A stretch of 50,988 nucleotides of DNA, from assembly GCF_900111685.1 (NCBI RefSeq), contig NZ_FOHX01000030.1, forward strand, positions 1 through 50,988, given 5' to 3'. The DNA is from Nonomuraea wenchangensis (GTDB lineage: Bacteria > Actinomycetota > Actinomycetes > Streptosporangiales > Streptosporangiaceae). The notes beneath the pieces are model-generated. The model was not told the origin of the DNA. It did not search any database and was given only the letters and a program-made list of their open reading frames with translations. Positions 26,200 through 34,985 of this stretch are shown one piece after another (position 1 is the first letter of the stretch; each line of letters starts with the position of its first letter). A program made the position numbers and the translations under genes.

Positions 26200-28739
26200 T
26201 GCACCCGTTTCACGACTACCTCTGCATGCAACTCGATGACGCGCTGAAGAAGCGTGGCGTGGTGGTGTTCTACGACCCCCGCCGCGAGTTCGAGCCATTC
26301 ATCGACCGCGAGCTCAAGCAAGTGGGCACAGGATATGAAGGCCTGCCACGCGTGCTTGTAAAGGACCGACTCACTTTCCTCGCCCGGCACGAAGGCTCCC
26401 TCTTCGCACTAAGAGCTGCTGTCGAACTTATCGCTGACCTCGATAGGCCCGAGCCGCTCATCGTGTACCTTCCTGGGGTTACCCGGGACCGACAAGCGTC
26501 GGTACTTATGGAGCTCGAAAAGGGGGGCATCTGCTATGAGCCGAATCTCAAGCGATTGGCCCTCAATGTTCTGCGCAAACGGTTCACTGATGGTCAGATC
26601 GACGAAATGCTGCGACCCGCGAGCATCGGTTACGACGACATCGTTTCGTTCCTCCATCAGAGCGAGGAAGACAAATTAGGGTCGGTCCTGCGCACCATCT
26701 TCGAGGACGCTCAGAGTGAGGCCCTAATCGCCTGTTGGCTCGCGGACGACGGCAAGGACTCGATCATCCTCGAAAAGGATGCTGGAGTCGAGCTGTTCAA
26801 GCTCGTTGAGACGCGCCTTGGTTTTTCGGTTTCCGAAAACACCACGGTCGCCGAGGCAAGAGGCAAAGTACTGCGCTACGTACTGGTGAGCGAGTTTCGA
26901 TCCGATCTGGAGTGCACGCCGCCAGCGTCTGTCGGGATGGTGCCAGAACCGCCGAGCAAAGATCACATCGCGCGGATCCGTGACGTCGTCGAGCGTCTGC
27001 GGTGTGGATACACAGAGCGCTACGTGGCTCTGGCGAACATGGTTGAGTCGGAGCTCAATCTCGACATGTCGGAGATTGATGCCAGGCACCTCGGGAACAT
27101 CGACACTTTCCGGTTCGAGGAACGGGCTCTGCTGGCGTACGCCAGCGAGCTCATTTGCCGCCGTGAATATGCCAAGGGTCTCAATATTGCTGCCGACCGC
27201 AGCCGCAGCTTCTGGGTGGACCGAGACGTGGCGCGGCAAGCCCAGTGGGAAGCCTGCCGCCTGATGGCCAAGCTCGGTAGTGAGATCGAGAAGACACGAC
27301 TCGCCCTTTCTAACCCCCCAGGCAATCCGGTTAGCTGGGTTCGTGCATACTCGGCAGAGGACGGGTGGTTTCGAGTCGATGAGCTACAACGGAGACTTGA
27401 GACGTGGGTTGCCAAAATGGGCGAGGAACCCGAGACTGAGAAGGGCCTGGCCCTTGTCCGACGAGAGCATGAAGAGCTGCTCAAGAAGATGGCCGACGGC
27501 TTTGCCAAGGTACTCTGTGAGGCTGCTTGGACGGTCTCGGGAATGCTGCACCAGACACACATCTATCCCAATGTCGTGCAGACCATGGGGGGACGGGTCG
27601 CCTACTTCCTGGTCGACGCCATGCGCTTCGAGATGGGCGTCGAGCTTGCGCATCAACTCGAAGGCACGACGGACCTCACAATTCGCCCGGCTATCGCGGC
27701 ACTGCCCACAATAACTCCAGTAGGCATGGCTGCACTTCTTCCTGGCGCATCTGCAAGCTTCTCTGTAGTCGAGCACAAAGGAAAGATTGCATCCAGCATC
27801 GAGGGCACAACCATGTCGGGCTTGAGCGAGCGCCTCAAGTTCTTGAAGACGAAGGTACCCGACGTGGTGGATTTGCCCTTGGGTAGGTTGCTCAGCGCCT
27901 CGCCCTCCAAATTGAGTAAGACGATGGAGGACGCCTCGCTTGTGGTCGTGCGCTCCCAAGAGATCGATGCCCTCGGTGAAAACGTCGACGAGCTCACCGC
28001 ACGAGCCGCCATGGAGGGAGTCATTGGCAATGTGGCGCGTGCCATCCGCAAGCTGGCGTCTGTCGGTATCGAGAATTTCGTCATCAGCGCTGACCACGGT
28101 CATCAGTTCTCGATTCGTAAAGACGACGACATGAAGACCGATAGCCCGGGCGGCAACACGGTTGACATCCATCGACGCTGCTGGATCGGACGTGGTGGAG
28201 CCACACCAGCGGGAACCGTTCGCGTAACCGGTGCCGAGCTCGGCTACGACACAAACCTCGACTTCGTGTTCCCCACCGGTTTGGGCGTGTTCAAGACTGG
28301 CGGCGGCTTGAGCTTCCACCACGGAAGCGTGAGCCTGCAGGAGCTCGTCGTCCCTGTAGTGAGCCTGCGCATTCCGTTGCAAGGCTCGGAGCTGCCGGCA
28401 GGCAAGATCGTGGAACTGCGCGGCGTACCCGATCAGCTGACCAACCGCACCTTCGGGGTTCGGGTCTTGATGGTCGGCGACCTCTTCCATGCCGAGCCGG
28501 TCGCGCTGAGGGTCGTCCTCGTCTCGGGGAACGAGCAGGTGGGACAGGCAGGGATGGCCATGGGCGGCGATCTCGACCACGCGAGTGGCGTCCTTCGCGT
28601 TAACCCGAACTCCGAAGCCAATCTTGGCATGATGCTCACACGCGATGACTGCACATCGGTGCGCGTTGTGGTCCTGGACCCAGCAACCGACGCGGTCTTG
28701 GCCCAATCTGACGAGCTACGTGTCAAGCTAGGGATCTGA
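26199..28739 (+). CDS. pglZ: BREX phosphatase-like protein PglZ
   Basis: The 846-residue protein has the alkaline-phosphatase-like core of PglZ: VAYFLVDAMRFEMG at about 466-479 supplies the first metal-binding Asp, and ISADHGHQFS near 628-637 supplies the Asp/His pair. The N-terminus (RRGVVVFYDPRREFEPF) matches the PglZ beginning. PglZ is the signature protein of all BREX types and has metal-dependent nuclease activity in studied members. The ATG at 26199 follows AGGAGG by about 10 nt and overlaps the pglX stop as TGATG; a TTG at 26196 is also possible. brxL starts 2 nt after its stop. Confidence 0.9.
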   Translation: MHPFHDYLCMQLDDALKKRGVVVFYDPRREFEPFIDRELKQVGTGYEGLPRVLVKDRLTFLARHEGSLFALRAAVELIADLDRPEPLIVYLPGVTRDRQASVLMELEKGGICYEPNLKRLALNVLRKRFTDGQIDEMLRPASIGYDDIVSFLHQSEEDKLGSVLRTIFEDAQSEALIACWLADDGKDSIILEKDAGVELFKLVETRLGFSVSENTTVAEARGKVLRYVLVSEFRSDLECTPPASVGMVPEPPSKDHIARIRDVVERLRCGYTERYVALANMVESELNLDMSEIDARHLGNIDTFRFEERALLAYASELICRREYAKGLNIAADRSRSFWVDRDVARQAQWEACRLMAKLGSEIEKTRLALSNPPGNPVSWVRAYSAEDGWFRVDELQRRLETWVAKMGEEPETEKGLALVRREHEELLKKMADGFAKVLCEAAWTVSGMLHQTHIYPNVVQTMGGRVAYFLVDAMRFEMGVELAHQLEGTTDLTIRPAIAALPTITPVGMAALLPGASASFSVVEHKGKIASSIEGTTMSGLSERLKFLKTKVPDVVDLPLGRLLSASPSKLSKTMEDASLVVVRSQEIDALGENVDELTARAAMEGVIGNVARAIRKLASVGIENFVISADHGHQFSIRKDDDMKTDSPGGNTVDIHRRCWIGRGGATPAGTVRVTGAELGYDTNLDFVFPTGLGVFKTGGGLSFHHGSVSLQELVVPVVSLRIPLQGSELPAGKIVELRGVPDQLTNRTFGVRVLMVGDLFHAEPVALRVVLVSGNEQVGQAGMAMGGDLDHASGVLRVNPNSEANLGMMLTRDDCTSVRVVVLDPATDAVLAQSDELRVKLGI

Positions 28740-28741
28740 TC

Positions 28742-30784
28742 ATGAGCAATGAGCAGCAACCGACAAGAGGCGCTCTAGACGACAAGGTAAACCGCGTCTT
28801 CGCCGGCAAGGTCGTGCGCAAGGACCTAGTCCGCAAAGTGAAGGTCGGGGCTAACGTGCCGGTCTTCGTGCTTGAGTACCTACTCGGCAAGTACTGCGCG
28901 TCCAGCGACGAAATGGCCATTCAAATGGGCCTGCAGGTCGTCAACGATACCCTCGCTGATAACTACATCCGGCCGGACGAAAGCACTAAGGCTCAGAGCA
29001 AGGTCAAGGAGGCAGGCAAGCACACCTTCATCGACAAGGTTAAGGTTAGGCTAGTCGACTCGCAGTACTGGGCCGAGGTGACAAACTTTGGCCACAAGTA
29101 CGTGCATATCCCTGGTCAATACGTTCGCGACTTCGATCGTCTACTCACCGGTGGCATCTGGGCGCAGGTCGACATGCGGTTCGAGTATGACGAGGAGAGC
29201 AAGGGCAAGTACCCGTTCTGGATCGACAAGCTCACGCCTATCCAGCTCGCTACCTTCGACCTCGAGGAGTACCGCAAGCTTCGCGCTGAATTCACAACCG
29301 ACGAGTGGCTTGACCTTATGCTACGCAGCATGGGCTACGAGCCCGCGGTGATGGATCGTCGGCTCAAGTTCTTGTTTCTGACCCGCCTTATTCCCTTCTG
29401 TGAGCGGAACTACAACCTTGTAGAGCTTGGTCCTCGTGGCACGGGAAAGAGCTACGCGGTCCAGGAGCTATCCCCATACTCCGCACTGCTTACAGGGCCG
29501 ACTACCATAGCGAACCTCTTCGGGCAACAACAGGGCCGCTACAAAGGCATGGTTCAAATCTGGGATGTCATCGGTTTCGACGAGGTGGCCGACCTTCAAA
29601 AGATGCCGAAGGAAGTCATCACCATGATGAAGACCTACTGCGAGTCAGGGCAGTTTCAACGCGGCCAGGAGGCGATGGCGGGATACGCGAGCATCGCAAT
29701 GTTCGGCAACACCCAGCAGGCCATCGACGTGATGGTGCAGACCGATCACCTTTTTGCACCGATGCCCGACGTCATTCGCCACGACATGGCGTTCATCGAC
29801 CGGCTCCACTTCTACCTGCCTGGGTGGGAAGTGCCGAAGATGTACAACGAGCACTTCACTGACCGCTACGGATTTGTCATCGATTACCTCGCCGAGGCCC
29901 TCCGCGACCTGCGCAAACACAACCACACCGAGATCATTGACCACTACTTTTCACTAGGGTCGCATCTCAACGCCCGCGACCGGAAGGCGGTTCGTCGAAC
30001 TGTGTCGGGGCTCGTGAAAATCCTGCATCCACATGGCCAGGTCTCACGCGGGGACATGGAGGAGCTCTTGCAGCTTGCGCTGGAGGGCCGTCGGCGCGTG
30101 AAGGAGCAGCTCAAGAAAATGGGCTCCTTCGAGTACCACCAGACCTCGTTCAGCTACCAGATCAGGGAGACAGGCGAGGAGAAGTTCGTCGGCGTGCCCG
30201 AACAGGGTGGCAAGGACCTCATCTCGCCCGACCCCTTGGCACCCGGGACCATATACAGCGCGTCCGTGAGCAGCGATGGCACCGTCGGCGTATACCGCAT
30301 AGAGATTACACTGTCGTCCGGAACGGGCAAAATCAAGTCAGCGGGCGGCATCTCGGGCGCGGTGAAGGAGTCGATCAGCCGCGCCTTCAGCTACCTACTC
30401 GCCAACAAGAACGCTTTTGGCGTAGGCCGCGAGGTCGACACCTCCGATTTCCACGTTGAGGTAATCGACCTCCTTGGTAACAAGGTGGAGGCCGGGGTCG
30501 GTGTCGCCTTCTTCGCTGCAGCTTACTCAGTCCTTCGCAAGGTCCCGCCACAGCCCGGCCTTCTTGTCCTCGGCGACATGAGCGTCCAGGGCAACGTCAA
30601 ACCGGTCCCGTCTCTCACCGAGCCCTTGCAGGTCGGTATGGACAACGGCGCCACGCGGGCTCTAATCCCAATCGAGAACAAGCGGCAGTTCCTGGAGGTC
30701 AACGCCGAAGTCCTTGAGCGCGTTGATCCGCTCTTTTACGGCGACCTTCGCCAGGCCGTATTTAAGGCGCTCGTACTGAATTGA
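28742..30784 (+). CDS. brxL: BREX Lon-like AAA+ protein BrxL
   Basis: The 680-residue protein has a DNA-binding N-terminal region, an AAA+ core with Walker A LGPRGTGKSYAVQ (about residues 228-240) and VIGFDEVADLQKMP as Walker B. The C-terminal Lon-protease-like domain includes LGDMSVQGNVKPV near 610. BrxL forms ring-shaped multimers on DNA and is the hallmark of type 1 BREX, needed for phage exclusion but not for methylation. It is the last gene of the operon, starting 2 nt after pglZ. No clear terminator follows; IS debris begins about 230 nt later. Confidence 0.9.
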   Translation: MSNEQQPTRGALDDKVNRVFAGKVVRKDLVRKVKVGANVPVFVLEYLLGKYCASSDEMAIQMGLQVVNDTLADNYIRPDESTKAQSKVKEAGKHTFIDKVKVRLVDSQYWAEVTNFGHKYVHIPGQYVRDFDRLLTGGIWAQVDMRFEYDEESKGKYPFWIDKLTPIQLATFDLEEYRKLRAEFTTDEWLDLMLRSMGYEPAVMDRRLKFLFLTRLIPFCERNYNLVELGPRGTGKSYAVQELSPYSALLTGPTTIANLFGQQQGRYKGMVQIWDVIGFDEVADLQKMPKEVITMMKTYCESGQFQRGQEAMAGYASIAMFGNTQQAIDVMVQTDHLFAPMPDVIRHDMAFIDRLHFYLPGWEVPKMYNEHFTDRYGFVIDYLAEALRDLRKHNHTEIIDHYFSLGSHLNARDRKAVRRTVSGLVKILHPHGQVSRGDMEELLQLALEGRRRVKEQLKKMGSFEYHQTSFSYQIRETGEEKFVGVPEQGGKDLISPDPLAPGTIYSASVSSDGTVGVYRIEITLSSGTGKIKSAGGISGAVKESISRAFSYLLANKNAFGVGREVDTSDFHVEVIDLLGNKVEAGVGVAFFAAAYSVLRKVPPQPGLLVLGDMSVQGNVKPVPSLTEPLQVGMDNGATRALIPIENKRQFLEVNAEVLERVDPLFYGDLRQAVFKALVLN

Positions 30785-31019
30785 CGTGGCCGACCCCTGG
30801 TCAACTTATGATTCGTGGATCGGCTGGTTTCTGGTGAGTGGTGGAAGCTGTTCCCAGCGGGTGATGCCGCCGTCGCCGACACGGCCGCAGGTGGTGGGCG
30901 GCGGGCCGATGACCGCCTGATCCTTGGTGTGGGCAGGCTTCGGCCAGGTCGGATGCATCTACACCGCCCAAGGTTCGAATACGACTGGTCCGACGGTATC
31001 CATTCACGCCTGTGATTGA

Positions 31020-31290
31020 TCAGGCGTTTTGTGGTGGCATCCAGGGGTTCCCGGACAGAGTGTCGCGGAGGGCATCGAGTGGGTGGATGCCGTGGTTGCG
31101 GGCGGTGCCGAGGTAGGAGCGGATGAGGCAGTAGCGGACGGCGGTGCGTACGCTGCGCCAGCAGCCGCCGATCTTCATCTGCAGTTTGACCATGCGCTGT
31201 GGCTGCTCGGCGGGGTTGTTGGTGAAGGGCACGGCGAAGTCGGAGGTGAAGCGCCAGACCTGCGCGGCCCGGGTCTGCAGCCGGCATGCC
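31020..31290 (-). pseudogene. IS66-family transposase, C-terminal remnant
   Basis: The frame preserves the end of an IS66 transposase: VWRFTSDFAVPFTNNPAEQPQRMVKLQMKIGGCWRS, RSYLGTARNHGIHPLDALRDTL and GNPWMPP. The upstream catalytic Asp residues and DNA-binding region are missing and the frame is lost before about 31290. It is therefore a dead fragment that lies just past the BREX operon. Confidence 0.75.
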
Positions 31291-31314
31291 AGGGTGTAGC
31301 CGGGATGTAGGCCT

Positions 31315-31485
31315 TTAGAGTGCGGTTTGCGAGTTCATGTCGGTGATGTCGCAGTGTGATCGGATGGATTTGTACGGCCCGGCCTGCTCCCACACCCGCT
31401 CGAAACTGTCCAGGTAGGTGGTGACCATGTCGCCGCCGATAACCTTGCGCAGTTGCAGGACGGGGGCGTTGCCGTTCGGAACGGT
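31315..31485 (-). pseudogene. C-terminal fragment, possibly of an HTH regulator
   Basis: A 55-residue stretch (VLQLRKVIGGDMVTTYLDSFERVWEQAGPYKS) has good composition and ends at a clear stop (31315), but no start or N-terminal domain precedes it. It resembles the C-terminal part of some actinobacterial XRE-type regulators, though the family call is weak. It lies between the IS66 remnant and the second copy of the 22-nt motif. Confidence 0.3.
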
Positions 31486-31509
31486 CTACGGGGCCGTCTC
31501 GGTGGGTGC

Positions 31510-31531
31510 GGGACACACGCGGGATGATCAT
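31510..31531 (+). repeat. Dispersed 22-nt motif, copy 2 of 4
   Basis: This copy (GACACACGCGGGATGATCAT core) differs from the consensus at two or three positions. It lies in the otherwise gene-free stretch 31486-31829 between the IS66-side debris and the IS5 remnant. Confidence 0.5.
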
Positions 31532-31829
31532 AGGAAGGGCGAGTACGGCGCTGGGTGTTTCTGCGGGTCATTCCTGGTGAGCAAGCAGTACCGTCCACGC
31601 TCTCCTACTGCGGATATCTCTCGACCCGGACGCGTGGCCGACAGACCAGGCGTTGGCGCTCGGCGGCCGCACCTTGGCACCGGATGATCCATCTGATGCA
31701 ATACAGTGAGGCTTTTCCAACCTGATCGCGCTGGTCAACAGGGGCGGCGCCGGGACGGGTTGGCATGAGAAGAGGCTCCCGGTAAGACAGCAGTCGACCA
31801 AGATCCGATGCCTCTACCGGAGAGCCTCG

Positions 31830-32647
31830 TTGCTGTCTTATCGTGCCTCGATTCCGCTGTCCAATCACACCCTGATCCGCCTGGCCGAGCTGATCCGCGC
31901 CCGGCGTGCCGAGCGCCGCTGCCGCTGGCGGCGCCTGGACCCATCCCGGCAAGCCCTGCTCGTACTCGCCCACCTGCGCAACGGCGACACCTACGCACGT
32001 CTGGCCGCCGGCTTCCACGTCGGCACCAGCACCGCCTGGCGCTACGTCCGCGAGGCGACCGACCTGCTCGCCTTGCTCGCCGACGACGTCCACGCCGCCG
32101 TCTTACGCGCCGGCCGGCTGGCCTACACCATCCTGGACGGCACCTTGATCCTGATCGACCGGCTGGCCGACGAACGGCCCTACTACTCCGGTAAACACCG
32201 ACGCCACGGCGTGAACGTGCAGGTCCTGGCCGATCCGGCCGGTCGGCTGGTGTGGGCCTCACCCGCACTGCCCGGCGCCACACATGACCTGACCGCGGCA
32301 CGCGCCACCGGCCTGATCGACGCGCTGACCGCCGCAAGGGTGACGACCTTCGCCGACAAGGGATATCAAGGCGCGGGCGGCAGCATCCGCACCCCGTTCA
32401 AACTCGGCTGCGCCCGCCGCTGTCACGCCACCAGCGCTCGGTCAACCGCGCACACGCCCGCATCCGCGCCTGCGGCGAACGCGCCGTCGCCACCCTGAAG
32501 ACCTGGAAAGTCCTGACCCGCCTGCGCTGCTGCCCACACCGCGCCACCACGATCGTGCAGGCCATCCTCGTCCTGCAGCCCACCGAAGAAGGCCGCTACT
32601 CAGGATGTAGGGTCGGGAGCTGGCGCGGTGGCGTCTCCTGGCGGTAG
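31830..32647 (+). pseudogene. IS5-family transposase, frameshifted
   Basis: The N-terminal 195 residues read as an IS5/DDE_Tnp_4 transposase. LVLAHLRNGDTYARLAAGF and HVGTSTAWRYVREA form the HTH, ILDGTLILIDRLAD gives the first catalytic Asp, KHRRHGVNVQVLAD follows, and FADKGYQGAG is the third motif region. After FKLGCARR the frame is lost. The rest (RQRSVNRAHARIRACGERAVATLKTWKVLTRLRCC) continues in another frame from about 32420. One indel therefore inactivated it. Its start is TTG 31830. An inverted pair, gaggctcccggta / taccggagagcctc, lies just upstream as the likely IS end. The downstream end abuts the group II intron. Confidence 0.75.
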
Positions 32648-32744
32648 GGCCTGAGGCCTTCGATTCCGCCGGTTTCCCGGACGGGTGTGCCACCTCAGTG
32701 ACCATGACCAGGTGCGTGACTCCGTTTCCAGCTCCCGCCGCCTC

Positions 32745-32777
32745 GAACCGTGCATGCGGTTCTCCCGCACACGGCTC
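32745..32777 (-). ncRNA. Group II intron domain V
   Basis: On the minus strand the 33-nt stretch starts GAGCCGTGTGCG, has the tetraloop-like GAGAA and ends CGCATGCACGGTTC. It folds into the short bulged hairpin typical of domain V, the catalytic heart of group II ribozymes. It lies where expected, right after the maturase gene. Confidence 0.75.
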
Positions 32778-34161
32778 ACCGACGTCGTTCACCGCCGGCA
32801 TTCGGCCTCACCCGCCAGTCCTTGAAGGGTCTGGGCGGGACGACGATTCCATACATGCCGATCAGACCGAGTTCGTTCGGGGACAAGGCGACCAGCGCCC
32901 GCCACCCGAATCCCCTGCTGGCGCGATGTTTCTTGCTGATGAATCTCGCCAGACGCGTTCGCGCGTATTGCCTGATCTTGCTGAAGCGCTGGGCGGAGTG
33001 CCCATACCGGAAGTAGGCGATCCAGCCCCGCAGGAACAGGTTCACCTCTTCGGCGATCGCTTCTGGCCGCAGTCTCCTGCGCCGGTCCGTCAGCTCCCGG
33101 ATCCGGCCGCGGGCGTGCTGCATGGCCTTGTCCGCGGGCCAGCGAGCGAGGAACACGAAAGGTCGTTTCCCGTTGAATCCGGTCGATCGCACCAGCCGGT
33201 GATGAAAGCCGAGGAAGTCAAAGCCTTCCCCGCCCACCTCCAGATGGACGATGCGGGTCTTGGCGGCCTTGGACTCCAGCCCGAGTTCCGCCAGCAGCTC
33301 GGTCAATCGGGCCAAGGCCCGTTCGGCTTGGCTGCGTGACCAGCACATCACGGTGAGATCGTCCGCATAGCGGGTCAGGACCCCGTCGGTCTCATCCCAT
33401 ACCCGGTCGAGCCGGTGCAGGTAGACGTTGCACATGACGGGTGAAATCACCCCGCCCTGCGGGGTCCCGACGTCCCCGGTGCGCACCTGGCCGTCCTCCA
33501 TGACCCCTGCGCGAAGGATCACCCGCAGGAGGCCAAGCAGGGACTGGTCACAGATGCGCTCCTCGATCGCGTGTATCAACTCATCGTGCGGAATCGCCGA
33601 AAAGCAGTTGGCGATGTCCGTCTCGACCACCCACCGGCGACCCCGCCCGTACTCGTTCATGAGCACCTGCAGGGCGTCGTGAGCCGAACGCCTGGGACGA
33701 AACCCGAACGAGCAGTCGGCCATATCCGCCTCGAAGACCGGTTCGAACACGATCTTCACGGCGGCCTGCACGACCCGGTCCCGAACCGCGGGAATCGATA
33801 ACGGCCGGAACTCATCCTTCAACCCAGGCTTGGGGATCACGACCCGTCGCGCAGGCAGGGGACGGTAACGACCTTCCCGAAGTTCGGCGGCCACCTCATC
33901 GAGCAGCCGGGGCACCCCGAACTCCTCGACGTCGGCCAGGGTGATGTTGTCGATACCCGGCGCGCCGTTGTTGCTGCGCACCATCAGCCACGCGCGCGCC
34001 AGGACGTCTCTGCGGTAGACCTTGTCCATCAGCGCGTGGAATCGACGTCCGGGGTCAGCCTTGGCCGCCCGGTACAGCGTGTGCTGTAAGGCTCGGACCG
34101 AGTCTCGCGGAGAACGTCCACCAGACCTGCCAGCGGCGGGAATAGCCGAAACGGCACTCAC
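32776..34161 (-). CDS. ltrA: Group II intron reverse transcriptase/maturase
   Basis: The 461-residue protein has the full reverse-transcriptase set: VIPKPGLKDEFRPLSIP, FEADMADCSFGFRPRRSAHDAL, VVETDIANCFSAIPHD, GTPQGGVISPVMCNVYL, and the catalytic YADD at about 265-268. FDFLGFHH and a maturase (X) domain with LFLRGWIAYFRYG follow. There is no HNH endonuclease domain at the C-terminus, so the intron likely uses endonuclease-independent sites. The GTG at 34161 follows GAGGAGG by 6 nt and is preferred over the ATG at 34212. The protein helps the intron RNA fold, splice and move. Confidence 0.9.
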   Translation of the reverse strand: MSAVSAIPAAGRSGGRSPRDSVRALQHTLYRAAKADPGRRFHALMDKVYRRDVLARAWLMVRSNNGAPGIDNITLADVEEFGVPRLLDEVAAELREGRYRPLPARRVVIPKPGLKDEFRPLSIPAVRDRVVQAAVKIVFEPVFEADMADCSFGFRPRRSAHDALQVLMNEYGRGRRWVVETDIANCFSAIPHDELIHAIEERICDQSLLGLLRVILRAGVMEDGQVRTGDVGTPQGGVISPVMCNVYLHRLDRVWDETDGVLTRYADDLTVMCWSRSQAERALARLTELLAELGLESKAAKTRIVHLEVGGEGFDFLGFHHRLVRSTGFNGKRPFVFLARWPADKAMQHARGRIRELTDRRRRLRPEAIAEEVNLFLRGWIAYFRYGHSAQRFSKIRQYARTRLARFISKKHRASRGFGWRALVALSPNELGLIGMYGIVVPPRPFKDWRVRPNAGGERRR

Positions 34162-34985
34162 CGGGCCCCTCCTCAACACCGCACGCATCGACGAAGTAGT
34201 GGCCCTTCCCATCGCCGCCGGTTGTGTTGTCCGGCCGGTTCAAGCGGTACTACGGCCACCTCCGACGCCCACCCGGCTGATCGTCCACTTCCCGAGGTCA
34301 TCGGTTATAGGGCGCTACGCTCCGATGACACATATCCGCAGGTCATCGGGCCGGGGAGGGCCTCCCCAGTTCCCGTCGCCACTATCGATACGTTCCGCGC
34401 CCCATACGCCGGGGAGTTCATGACGGCTGCGTTTCCAGGCTCTTGGCCGCTTCCATGGCCTTCACCCCGATTTCGAGGGGCTCGGCTCTCCCTTGTCCCA
34501 CCCCGAGGGGCGGCTGAGTAACGACGCCGCAGGCTTCGCTTCATGCTACGGACCGCACCGTCGCTCCCCCTCTTACAGGGCCTTTGACGCTGGGCTTCGA
34601 CCCCGCCCGTTTCCAGACGAAACCGCCAGCCTGCTACCGGGCCTCCTGGCAGCTACCCGGACCGGACTCCAACCGGCAAGCGACGACGAGCTTACGAACA
34701 ACAAGATCAGCCGCTATGTCACGGCTTCACCTCCTGCTCTGCTGGGCGCACGAAAAGCGCTCAGTAGTCGTACTACTACGTACGGCAGGAACGTCCTCAG
34801 GTGCCAGCGCGCCCTCGCGCTTGCCCATACGCCACTGACCCATTTACCCCTGATCAACCAAGCAGGATGCCTATTTCGCCTACTCGAAATCAGCGAGTTC
34901 GCGGGTAGGCGACAGCGACGGCAGCTCTGGGGTCAGAGCCCCAAAAAAGCAGATCGCCTCAGGATCCTCTGGCATTATCTTCTCT

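Larger units (their letters stand above)
32695..34751 (-). mobile_element. Group II intron with maturase
   Basis: The minus strand starts with GTGCGCCC at 34751, the conserved group II 5' end, and about 590 nt of structured non-coding sequence leads into the reverse transcriptase gene. A domain V-like hairpin follows the gene at 32777-32745. Length, about 2.05 kb, is normal. The 3' boundary (about 32695) is approximate. Just upstream of the 5' end is an inverted-repeat stretch (gtagtagtacgactac), which resembles the terminator-like sites used by some bacterial group II introns. Confidence 0.75.

Noticed and set aside
18289..30784. Type 2 BREX (Pgl) system
   Set aside because: There is no pglW kinase or brxD/brxHI. 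The large ATPase is followed by PglX, PglZ and BrxL.
32776..34161. Reverse transcriptase near defence genes: retron or DRT system
   Set aside because: The gene has a maturase domain, is followed by a domain V hairpin and is preceded by the GTGCG intron end. It is a group II intron, not a retron or defence-type RT.
34253..34985. Several open frames between the maturase and the Mrr-like gene
   Set aside because: Most lie inside the intron's structured 5' part, have no recognisable domains and have Pro/Arg-rich composition.
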